The notes below the pieces were generated by a model. It was not told the origin of the DNA and made no database searches. It saw only the letters and a list, made by a program, of their open reading frames with translations. Positions 18,594-26,484 of a DNA stretch of 44,829 nt are shown piece after piece. The stretch is from NCBI GenBank assembly GCA_016198275.1, contig JACQIX010000023.1:1-44829 (forward strand), in the 5' to 3' direction. Numbering within the stretch: the stretch's first letter is position 1; the number at the start of each line of letters is the position of its first letter. Both the position numbers and the translations under genes were made by a program. Source of the stretch: Candidatus Daviesbacteria bacterium (GTDB lineage Bacteria > Patescibacteriota > Microgenomatia > Daviesbacterales > UBA10151).

Positions 18594-18611
18594 CCAGGCA
18601 AAATTAATTTT

Positions 18612-19373
18612 ATGCAAAAAGGGTTTGTGCCGCTAGTATTTATTCTAATCATTAGTGTTTTATCGGTAGGGATTGTTGGTGGGGTTTGGTATTACAAATC
18701 TTTAACAAATATTGATCTAACTCATCCTCCTGAAGTTAAAAGGCAAAATAATGATTCTGTTGTAGTAAATGAAACTGATAATTGGAAGGTGTATAAAAGT
18801 CAGGAATATAATTTTGAGATAAAATATCCACCGACGGTGAATATTAAAGAGGAAGAGATTGTAGATCCTGGACAAATTTATAATAAATCGCATGTGTATT
18901 TTGAAATTGATGGAGGAAGGCTCGAGATTTATGGGGTATGTGGGAGAGGAATTCAGCCGATTAAAAATAAAGAAATAACAATCGCAGATCAAAAGACGAT
19001 TAAGTTTTATGAAACAGAAGATAAAGGGGCAATAAAAGCTATTAATAGACCGAATTCTGATGAGTCGATTTGTTTTGGTTTTACTTTGCCGAGTAATCCA
19101 AAAAAGACAGAAGAGGTAGATAAACTATTTGATCAAATGCTTTCGACTTTTAAGTTTTTAGAGGGAAAAACGGTGTCTTGGGAAGAGGCGGTTAGGATAC
19201 TAAACAGCGGACAGGTAACCGGAACATTTCAGACACATGCACTAGATGTCATTTTATATCTAAAAGATGGTAGTGAGACAAAGACAAAGGAACCAAGAAT
19301 TGATGAAATACATCGGGAGATAGAAAAGTGTAGCGTCTGTAAAAAAGGTGAATTTATGATATCTACAGAGTAG
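18612..19373 (+). CDS. Membrane-anchored hypothetical protein (array paralogue 2)
   Basis: MQKGFVPLVFILIISVLSVGIVGG leader; DNWKVYKSQEYNFEIKYPP motif; C-terminal EKCSVCKKGEF. Confidence 0.78.
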   Translation: MQKGFVPLVFILIISVLSVGIVGGVWYYKSLTNIDLTHPPEVKRQNNDSVVVNETDNWKVYKSQEYNFEIKYPPTVNIKEEEIVDPGQIYNKSHVYFEIDGGRLEIYGVCGRGIQPIKNKEITIADQKTIKFYETEDKGAIKAINRPNSDESICFGFTLPSNPKKTEEVDKLFDQMLSTFKFLEGKTVSWEEAVRILNSGQVTGTFQTHALDVILYLKDGSETKTKEPRIDEIHREIEKCSVCKKGEFMISTE

Positions 19374-19430
19374 TTATAATAGATAAATATCTACAAATCT
19401 TGCCGACCAGCCGGCGGTGTAGGTGTCATG
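19374..19430 (-). pseudogene. Vestigial 3' end of a 3D-domain protein gene (tail copy A)
   Basis: Minus strand reads HDTYTAGWSARFVDIYLL*; matches C-terminus TAGWSARFIDIYLIN* of intact CDS 22440..23138. Confidence 0.75.
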
Positions 19431-19443
19431 ATATGATTGGTTT

Positions 19444-19713
19444 GTGAAGATTGTGTTTACAAAGCATGTTCTAGAAGATTCAATTCCTAGGTTTGGAAAA
19501 TTAGGTTGGGTGATAACTAAATCTAAAATTAAACAAACTTTAAAAGATCCTAAATGGAAAGGATTTACCAGATTTGGCCAACCAACAGCCATGAGTTTAA
19601 TGGATGAGGGACATATTCTACGAGTCGTTTTTGAAGTAGAAGATGATATAATTAGAGTAATTACGGCGCATATTGCTAGAAGGGGAACTTATGAAAGCAC
19701 TAAAGAGAATTAA
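19444..19713 (+). CDS. DUF4258-like small protein, putative toxin-type partner
   Basis: 89 aa, FTKHVLEDSIPRFGKLGWVITKSKIKQTLKDPKW...HILRVVFEVEDDIIRVITAHIARR; overlaps the downstream DUF2283-like ORF. Confidence 0.72.
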   Translation: MKIVFTKHVLEDSIPRFGKLGWVITKSKIKQTLKDPKWKGFTRFGQPTAMSLMDEGHILRVVFEVEDDIIRVITAHIARRGTYESTKEN

Positions 19714-19951
19714 TTATAGTGAGGATGTGGATATTTTAACAATCCAGCTAGGTGACAAGAAGGTTGATGATTCATACGAGACCGATAATATGATAGTATC
19801 TGTGGCTAAGGATGGGGAGCCGGTGTTACTGGAGATTTTTAACGGTAGTAGGTTTTTAAAAGATTTAGGTAAGGTTATCCCTCAAAAGCTTCAAAGAGAA
19901 GTTTGGAAAAGCGCCAAATCGTCAATTTCAGTTTCTCATAAAATTAAGTAA
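19691..19951 (+). CDS. DUF2283-like small protein, putative antitoxin-type partner
   Basis: MKALKRINYSEDVDILTIQLGDKKVDDSYETDNMIVSVAKDGEPVLLEIFNGSRFL; internal ATG at 19691 preferred over track start 19673. Confidence 0.75.
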   Translation: MKALKRINYSEDVDILTIQLGDKKVDDSYETDNMIVSVAKDGEPVLLEIFNGSRFLKDLGKVIPQKLQREVWKSAKSSISVSHKIK

Positions 19952-19992
19952 CTCCATTTCTTCTGTATATATTTTCTGATACTATAAATTTA

Positions 19993-21006
19993 ATGCAAAA
20001 AGGATTTGCCTCCCTAGTGTTTATTCTAATCATTAGTGTTTTATCGGTAGGGATTGTGGGTGGAGCATGGTTTTATAAAAATAAATATTTAGAAAAGTTA
20101 CAGCCGGAGGATAAGTCTGACATTATTGCAAGTATTCCTAATACATCCATTCCGGTAACTAGCTTGGAAAATATTGCCGATTGGAAGGTGTACAAGGATG
20201 AAATTTTTTCCCTTCAATATCCGCCTGATTGGGAACTAAAAGAGAATAAGGATGAAGTATTTCGGGAAGTTTATAATCCGAAAACTATTATCAGCGTTGG
20301 AAGTAATGGTTATGTTACAGCTATAGAGATGTTACCTTTTTCTGTTGAGCCTGATTTGAGAACAACGGATGGAGCCTCCCCTGTAGATATAATAGGTTTA
20401 CATTTATCATTTATAGATTTTACTAAAGCTAAAAAGGTTGATTTAAGCGGTAGATTAATTGACGCTTTATTTTATGATGACGGTTGGAATGTAATTTTTT
20501 CTGATGGAAAAAATCTTGTGATCTTTGGGCCACTGGTAGATGATCTCTCTGACGGTAGCCAAATTGAGAATAAGATTTTATCGACTCTTAAATTTACGAA
20601 GATATATAAAGGGCCTTTAGAGACAAAATATAGAGGACGGTCTACATCCTTTCACATCCCGAGGGGTTATACAGGATCAATTACTAATAATAAAATTGGA
20701 TCAGCTATTGAAGAGGAAGGTCATTTTAAAAATGAAAGTGAAAATATAGAGGTTTTTTATCAAGTTACAAGTTCACCGCTACCCTTAAAGTCTGACAGTT
20801 CTGCGAAACGCATATTAATTGATAACGAGTCAGGATTAAGAAGAGTTATATTAGCAGGTGTAGGTGCAGACATCTATCAACCACAAATAGAAGTAAATTA
20901 TCATAATAAGGGATATGTGATATATGTATCTACTGTTTGGAATGAAGTCCAAAATAAAAAAGCTGATGTGGTACTTGATGAAATTATTAGAACGTTTAGT
21001 TTTTGA
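19993..21006 (+). CDS. Membrane-anchored PsbP-like hypothetical protein (array paralogue 3)
   Basis: MQKGFASLVFILIISVLSVGIVGG leader; ADWKVYKDEIFSLQYPPDWELKEN; KILSTLKF. Confidence 0.78.
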   Translation: MQKGFASLVFILIISVLSVGIVGGAWFYKNKYLEKLQPEDKSDIIASIPNTSIPVTSLENIADWKVYKDEIFSLQYPPDWELKENKDEVFREVYNPKTIISVGSNGYVTAIEMLPFSVEPDLRTTDGASPVDIIGLHLSFIDFTKAKKVDLSGRLIDALFYDDGWNVIFSDGKNLVIFGPLVDDLSDGSQIENKILSTLKFTKIYKGPLETKYRGRSTSFHIPRGYTGSITNNKIGSAIEEEGHFKNESENIEVFYQVTSSPLPLKSDSSAKRILIDNESGLRRVILAGVGADIYQPQIEVNYHNKGYVIYVSTVWNEVQNKKADVVLDEIIRTFSF

Positions 21007-21016
21007 GTTTTATAAT

Positions 21017-21751
21017 ATGCAAAAAGGGTTTATTAGTCCGATATTAATGTTATCAATAGTTGGGGTTTTGTTTTTGGCGATTTCTTTGGGGTATTACTTG
21101 GGTAAAGGAGGTATTGATCAACCATTAGGAGGCGAGCTAAAAGATAGCCGCGAAATTAATAGTATTGATAAAGATGAACCAGAAAGTACTATTACTTCTC
21201 CCGCGCCTTTAAATAATCAACCAACAGTTAATAAACCAGAGGCAAGCAAAGTGAAAAGTGAAAAGATTTTATATAATGCAATGCCGACTTGGCAGACATA
21301 TACCGATACCGAGGCGAAATTTCTAATCCAATATCCGGAAAATTTTAGTATACCTATATCGGGTAAAGGAAAAGCAGTTGATTTTAGAATAAAAGATCCA
21401 GAAAGTATTTTTTGTATACCAGGCTTTGAAGCCGGGGGATGTTTAAGTGGTTATATTGTGTTGATTAATGATTATGATGGTAGTTCAAGAAGGGAGTGGT
21501 TTAAGAAAAAGAATCCGGGTGTGATTAGTCGACATGAGATAAAAGAATTTGAAATTAGCGGAGCGGGCTCGTTGTTGATTTTTAATCAGGAGTTTGGTGA
21601 TCCTTTGGGAGCGGTAGCGTTAATCCCAAGAGGTAATAAGATGTTTGTAATTTACTTTTACTTTTCCTCCGAAAAAGGAAATGGTAATGATGTGATAGAT
21701 GATAGGTTAAGTCATCTTAAAAATATACTCTCCACTTTCAAATTTTTATGA
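21017..21751 (+). CDS. Membrane-anchored PsbP-like hypothetical protein (array paralogue 4)
   Basis: Internal start MQKGFISPILMLSIVGVLFLAISLG within track ORF 20924..21751; PTWQTYTDTEAKFLIQYPENF; C-terminal NILSTFKFL. Confidence 0.77.
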   Translation: MQKGFISPILMLSIVGVLFLAISLGYYLGKGGIDQPLGGELKDSREINSIDKDEPESTITSPAPLNNQPTVNKPEASKVKSEKILYNAMPTWQTYTDTEAKFLIQYPENFSIPISGKGKAVDFRIKDPESIFCIPGFEAGGCLSGYIVLINDYDGSSRREWFKKKNPGVISRHEIKEFEISGAGSLLIFNQEFGDPLGAVALIPRGNKMFVIYFYFSSEKGNGNDVIDDRLSHLKNILSTFKFL

Positions 21752-22380
21752 AGCAAAAAGGGTTTGTACCTTTAGTTTTTATTTTAATTATTGGAGTTTT
21801 ATCAGTGGCAATTGTTGGGGGAAACTTTTATATCAGAAGTACTTCCAAAGACAAATCCTGGACTTATAAGCAGTCATCTTCCATTAATTCACCCAAAGAG
21901 ACAACAATTAATGAATCGTATACTCCAGAGTTAAAGAAAAAGATAGGGACTTCTACAAAGACAATTGATGGTTGGAAAATTTATAAGAATCCCTCTCTAG
22001 GTGTAGAATTTCAATACCCTTTAGATGGATATATCGAAGGGGAGAACAGTTCTAGCGTTGTTTTAAGACTTCCATATAGACCCAAAGGACAGGTATTAGA
22101 TATACAGATATGGTTTATAAAAAATAATATTGTTTACTACCCTAGTTACCAAAAATATGGTGAATGTAACGAGAATGACGAGTACTATCAGATGTACAAG
22201 ATTTATAAGGAGTTTTGTTGGGAAAAAATAGTAATTGACGGAGTAGATGTGGAATCTTTAGTGGGTGAGTATTTTTATTATATTCCAAGCTTGAAGTTGG
22301 AGATAAAACCTGATTCTAATATTTATCGGAGAAAAGAGGACCTTGAAAAGATAATAAATTCGGTTACTTTTTTAAAGTAG
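21748..22380 (+). CDS. Membrane-anchored hypothetical protein (array paralogue 5)
   Basis: MKQKGFVPLVFILIIGVLSVAIVGG leader; DGWKIYKNPSLGVEFQYPLDGY; overlaps the previous stop (ATGA). Confidence 0.77.
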   Translation: MKQKGFVPLVFILIIGVLSVAIVGGNFYIRSTSKDKSWTYKQSSSINSPKETTINESYTPELKKKIGTSTKTIDGWKIYKNPSLGVEFQYPLDGYIEGENSSSVVLRLPYRPKGQVLDIQIWFIKNNIVYYPSYQKYGECNENDEYYQMYKIYKEFCWEKIVIDGVDVESLVGEYFYYIPSLKLEIKPDSNIYRRKEDLEKIINSVTFLK

Positions 22381-22410
22381 ATAGATATCTACGAATTTTG
22401 TACTCCAACC
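22372..22410 (-). pseudogene. Vestigial 3' end of a 3D-domain protein gene (tail copy B)
   Basis: Minus strand reads GWSTKFVDIYLL*; same tail as copy A and the intact gene. Confidence 0.7.
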
Positions 22411-22439
22411 CTTCGGCAGGCTCAGGACTTTCGTGCACG

Positions 22440-23138
22440 CTAGTTTATTAAATAAATGTCAATGAAGCGTGCACTCCAGCCCGCAGTTCTGGCGTCATCA
22501 AAGCCGAGGTCGATGATGTTGCCTTTGATAGCCCCGCCTGTATCCCCGGCAACTGCCATGCCATAACCTGGGATATAGATTTTGGAGCTAAGTTTAATTA
22601 CCGAAGGGTCAACAGCAATAACGCCTTTTCCTGCTTTCATGCCAGTGGCAGTCCATTCATTGCATCCAGGGCATCTTGAATCATAATGAGTAGCATAGAC
22701 CCGCATTTTTTTCCAATACTGTATTGATCCGCCCGGAGTATCCAAATTTTTCCATACAATTTTTGTCCCCCGCAAAATCTTTTTATCTTTTGGCTGGATA
22801 GTTTCCAAGGAGACAATTTCCCTGGCGTATTCTTCATCATCATTAGAATATATAATTTTGATGATTTTTACTTTTTTGCCATCCTCTCCTTCGTCTAGGA
22901 TTTTTTCCTCACCGGCCTCTGTTTCGGGATCATCTTCAAAAATGGTTTTTTTAGGCAAAACCTCTGTTTCTTCCTGCAATTTTTCAGTGAAAGAGGACTG
23001 AGTAGTAATTGATTGGTTGATAGGCAGGGTTTGAGTTGGAGAAGGGGTAGATTCTCCTAAAACTGATGGTGGTTGGAGGATGCTTTTGGCAAAAGCTGTG
23101 AGAATAATTATTAATATAATTCCGAGATAACGCTCCAT
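22440..23138 (-). CDS. G5/3D-domain cell-wall-associated protein (YabE/Rpf-like architecture)
   Basis: N-terminal TM, G5-like segment (REIVSLETIQPKDKKILRGTKI), 3D-like domain (MRVYATHYDSRCPGCNEWTATGMKAGKGVIAVDPSVIKLSSKIYIPGYGMAVAGDTGGAIKGNIIDLGF). Confidence 0.85.
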   Translation of the reverse strand: MERYLGIILIIILTAFAKSILQPPSVLGESTPSPTQTLPINQSITTQSSFTEKLQEETEVLPKKTIFEDDPETEAGEEKILDEGEDGKKVKIIKIIYSNDDEEYAREIVSLETIQPKDKKILRGTKIVWKNLDTPGGSIQYWKKMRVYATHYDSRCPGCNEWTATGMKAGKGVIAVDPSVIKLSSKIYIPGYGMAVAGDTGGAIKGNIIDLGFDDARTAGWSARFIDIYLIN

Positions 23139-23151
23139 AATTTTAAATTAT

Positions 23152-25047
23152 TTAGGCATTTAGCCAATCCTCAGCATCATGTATACTAACATCATCATCA
23201 AAACTATCAGCGTCTTTAAAATTAGTATTACTTAGGATAAGCGCTTGTGGGATATCAGACAAAAAGCGTGAGATTAAATTATTGGATCTGGTACCAAAAT
23301 ACAATCTTTGTCTGGTATAAGTTAGAAAAAGTTTATTTTTGGCCCTGGTGATTCCCACATACATCAGTCTTCTTTCTTCTTCCAACTCATTAATATCCAG
23401 CATGCTTCTGGAGTGAGGGAACAAGCCTTCCTCCATACCCACTATGAAAACTGTGGAAAATTCCAGTCCCTTGGCACTATGCAGAGTCATTAAAGTGACA
23501 GTCTCTTGTTGGTTACTTGTAGCCTGCTTTTGGTTGGGGATATAACCGTTTTCTACTAAAGCCACATTTTCCAAAAAGCCTATTAAATTGGGAAATTCCT
23601 CAGCTACAGACCTTAATTCCTTAACATTTTCTATCTTGCCTTTACCCTCATCTGTCCCGTTGTCTAAGTACGCAAGATAGCCGGTTTTTTGTAGTATCAG
23701 ATCCAGTAACCCCAAAGTGGGATACTGATCTAAATTAGCAGAAATTTCTTGGTAAACTTGTTTAAGTTTCCCTAATCTGCCTTTGCCAATTTTTTCAGCT
23801 CTTTTTAAAGAGACAGAATCTGTCGGATTTTGCAATAATCTCAAATAAGATAGGACATCTTTAATTTCTTTTCTTTCATAAAAACTTACCCCTCCGACTA
23901 ACCTATAAGGCAGACCACTTTTTAAAAATTGCTCTTCTAAGGCACGGGATTGGGCATTAGTCCGATAAAGAATAGCAAAATCAGAAAGACGGCCAGCTAT
24001 TTTTGAAATTATAACCTTAATCTGATCAATTATAAAAAGAGCTTCTTCTGTTTCATTTCTTAGTTGCACCACTTCTATTTTTTCCCCTGTGTCTTGATCT
24101 GTCCAGAGTTTCAAGATGGGGTGGGAGCGGTTTTTGGAAATAACTGCATGCGCTGCATCCAAGATATTTTGGGTTGATCGGTAGTTTTGCTCCAGGTTAA
24201 AAATTTTAACATTGGGATAATCTTTCTCAAAATTGACAATGTTTCTAAAATCAGCTCCCCTGAATGAGTAGATACTCTGCGAAGCGTCTCCCACCACACA
24301 AATATTTTTATGCCTGTTGGACAAATATTTAGAAATTAAATACTGGGCAGGGTTGGTATCTTGATATTCATCAATTAAAATATATTTAAATTGAATTTGA
24401 TAATGGGTTAAAATAGAGGTTTCAGTTTGAAAAAGCTGAATGGTTTTTAAAAGCAGGTCATCAAAGTCCAAAGCACTATTTTTATCTAAAATTTTTTGAT
24501 ATTCCAAATAAATTTTAGCCACAGTTTCTTGGTAGTAGCCTCTGGCATATTTTGGGTATTCCAAGGAAGAAATTAACTCATTTTTAGCAGAAGAGATGGT
24601 GGCCCTAACACCATAGGGGGATGTTTTTTGGGTGGGGATATTCAAATTTCCCATAGCTTCTTTAATAGCATCCAAAGCATCTGATTCATTATAAATGGCA
24701 AAGCCAGGGGGAAGCCCCAAAACTTTGCCCTCTTTTCTTAAAATTTTGGCGCAAAAGGAGTGAAAAGTACCCATGATAGGAATAGTTGGTAGTTCGTAGT
24801 TGGTAGTTCGTAGTAAGTTTTTAATTCTTTCAATCATCTCATGGCTGGCTTTATTGGTAAAGGTTAAACAAAGGATATTTTCTGGGGGAATTTTTTTCTC
24901 AGAAATTAAGTATGCTACCCGGTATGTTAAAACTCTGGTCTTACCGGAACCTGCTCCGGCTAAAATTAAAATCGGGCCTTCGGTTACTTGGACAGCTTTT
25001 TGTTGGATAGGGTTTAGATCATCTAGAAGGCTGGAAGTATCGGACAT
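23152..25047 (-). CDS. UvrD/PcrA/Rep-family superfamily 1 DNA helicase
   Basis: LNPIQQKAVQVTEGPILILAGAGSGKTRVLTYRVAYLI, DEYQDTNPAQY, GDASQSIYSFRGAD, TLHSAKGLEFSTVFIVGMEEGLFPH; start set to MSDTSSLLDDLNP rather than track 25188. Confidence 0.93.
   Translation of the reverse strand: MSDTSSLLDDLNPIQQKAVQVTEGPILILAGAGSGKTRVLTYRVAYLISEKKIPPENILCLTFTNKASHEMIERIKNLLRTTNYELPTIPIMGTFHSFCAKILRKEGKVLGLPPGFAIYNESDALDAIKEAMGNLNIPTQKTSPYGVRATISSAKNELISSLEYPKYARGYYQETVAKIYLEYQKILDKNSALDFDDLLLKTIQLFQTETSILTHYQIQFKYILIDEYQDTNPAQYLISKYLSNRHKNICVVGDASQSIYSFRGADFRNIVNFEKDYPNVKIFNLEQNYRSTQNILDAAHAVISKNRSHPILKLWTDQDTGEKIEVVQLRNETEEALFIIDQIKVIISKIAGRLSDFAILYRTNAQSRALEEQFLKSGLPYRLVGGVSFYERKEIKDVLSYLRLLQNPTDSVSLKRAEKIGKGRLGKLKQVYQEISANLDQYPTLGLLDLILQKTGYLAYLDNGTDEGKGKIENVKELRSVAEEFPNLIGFLENVALVENGYIPNQKQATSNQQETVTLMTLHSAKGLEFSTVFIVGMEEGLFPHSRSMLDINELEEERRLMYVGITRAKNKLFLTYTRQRLYFGTRSNNLISRFLSDIPQALILSNTNFKDADSFDDDVSIHDAEDWLNA
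24783..24817 (-). repeat. Heptanucleotide tandem repeat inside uvrD-like gene
   Basis: TAGTTGG TAGTTCG TAGTTGG TAGTTCG TAGTAAG (5 x 7 nt, + strand). Confidence 0.92.
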
Positions 25048-25158
25048 GGTGGATAGTTTAGCATTAAAGAGTTTAATTGACAAAAACTTTATTGTTTCAT
25101 AAAATACCCAGCAGCTTGCTGAATGGTAACCAAACGAAACAAGAACTTTCGCTTGCGA

Positions 25159-25182
25159 TACCTCGCATCTTGATGCGAGGTA
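25159..25182. repeat. Near-perfect palindrome in divergent uvrD/trx intergenic region
   Basis: TACCTCGCATC-TT-GATGCGAGGTA, 11-bp arms. Confidence 0.9.
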
Positions 25183-25232
25183 GTTCATTACTACTTCTCA
25201 AAAAAATTATTTAGTGGTATTATCTTTCTACT

Positions 25233-25493
25233 ATGTCAGTGAAACTATTAGACTTCTGGGCGGTTTGGTGCGCTCCATGCAGAATTATGAATCCGATTAT
25301 TGAAGAGCTGGAAAAAGAATTAGCCGGTAAAATAGAGGTTGTGAAGATAAATGTGGATGAAAAACCGGAAGAGGCTTCCAAATATGGGGTAATGAGCATT
25401 CCTACTTATGTAATTGAAAAAGACGGTAAGGAAGTTGACAGAAAAATCGGCGTTACAGCTAAGGCTGACTTGCTAAAATTACTCCAAAGTTGA
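25233..25493 (+). CDS. Thioredoxin
   Basis: LLDFWAVWCAPCRIMNPIIEEL with WCAPC active site. Confidence 0.93.
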   Translation: MSVKLLDFWAVWCAPCRIMNPIIEELEKELAGKIEVVKINVDEKPEEASKYGVMSIPTYVIEKDGKEVDRKIGVTAKADLLKLLQS

Positions 25494-25789
25494 ATTTCAA
25501 AGATAGAGTGATTCAAATTATCGGAAAAATTCCTTATGGTCGGGTGACCACTTATGGGACTGTGGCAACCTTGGCCAATGTTCCCAGGGGAGCAAGATTA
25601 GTAGGAGGGGTGCTTCATTTTAATATTGAAGTTGCACCATGGCACAGAGTGATTAACAGGCATGGTTTTATCTCTACCAAATGTTTGGATCACCCCAAAG
25701 CTTTACAAAAAGCCCTTTTGGAACAAGAGGGAATAGAAGTATCAGATGATTTCATGGTAAACTTGGATAAATATGGGTGGTATGGATAA
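25490..25789 (+). CDS. Alkyltransferase-like (ATL) protein, MGMT DNA-binding domain without catalytic Cys
   Basis: IPYGRVTTYGTVATLANVPRGARLVGGVLHFN...PWHRVINRHG; PWHR replaces PCHR; TTG start overlaps the trx stop. Confidence 0.88.
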   Translation: MNFKDRVIQIIGKIPYGRVTTYGTVATLANVPRGARLVGGVLHFNIEVAPWHRVINRHGFISTKCLDHPKALQKALLEQEGIEVSDDFMVNLDKYGWYG

Positions 25790-26477
25790 AAATATTTGGG
25801 TGATAGCAAATTGGAAAAGTAACAAAACTATAGCAGAGGCATTAGATTGGGTGTCCAAAGTGGGATCATATATTCCTAAAAAGGAAAACTTTAAGGTAGT
25901 AGTTTGTCCCACCTATAGTTGTATATCAGAAGTTAAAAAAGCCATCAAAGTAGGCAATTTTCCTCTACTGGTGGGAGCACAAGATTTATCACCGTTTAAA
26001 GCGGGAGCTTATACAGGTGAAGAATCAGCTGTTTTATTAAAAGACTTGATCGAGTTTTCTATATTAGGTCACTCGGAAAGACGGAAAAATTTTGGCGAGA
26101 CCGATGAAATGGTAGCCCAGAAAGTTCAACAGGCGTTAGCAAATAATATTATTGCGTTGGTATGCGTTCAAGGAGAGGAAACTTTAATACCAGAGCAGTG
26201 TAGCCTAATAGCTTATGAGCCAATTTGGGCAATCAGTACTGGTTTGACCAATACTCCGGGAGCAGGTAAAGCTGACAATCCGGAAAATGCAGAAATTGTG
26301 GCCAAATTTTTTAAGCAAAAATATGGAAATAATCTGGAAGTGATTTATGGTGGTAGTGTCAGCTCCGCAAATGCCAAGGGTTTTGTAAGTCAACCAAACA
26401 TTAATGGTATCTTAATCGGTAATGCTTCTTTAGACCCCGGGGAATTTATCGCAATCTGCAAGTCATGTTTGGAGTAA
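25782..26477 (+). CDS. tpiA: Triosephosphate isomerase
   Basis: VIANWKSNKTIAEAL, SILGHSERR, IAYEPIWAISTG, VIYGGSV motifs; track start 25773, Met at 25782 also plausible. Confidence 0.92.
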   Translation: MDKNIWVIANWKSNKTIAEALDWVSKVGSYIPKKENFKVVVCPTYSCISEVKKAIKVGNFPLLVGAQDLSPFKAGAYTGEESAVLLKDLIEFSILGHSERRKNFGETDEMVAQKVQQALANNIIALVCVQGEETLIPEQCSLIAYEPIWAISTGLTNTPGAGKADNPENAEIVAKFFKQKYGNNLEVIYGGSVSSANAKGFVSQPNINGILIGNASLDPGEFIAICKSCLE

Positions 26478-26484
26478 AGAATAA

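Noticed and set aside
19374-19592. ORF 19374..19592 (72 aa) as a real gene
   Set aside because: Only its C-terminal tail matches the 3D-domain protein; the rest is antisense to the DUF4258-like gene. Kept only as a vestigial tail.
24783-24817. CRISPR-like array
   Set aside because: Units are contiguous 7-mers without spacers inside a coding gene; no cas genes in the window.
25048-25188. 47-aa N-terminal extension of the UvrD-like ORF
   Set aside because: Extension translates intergenic palindromic sequence; the conserved helicase start is at MSDTSSLLDDLNP (25047).
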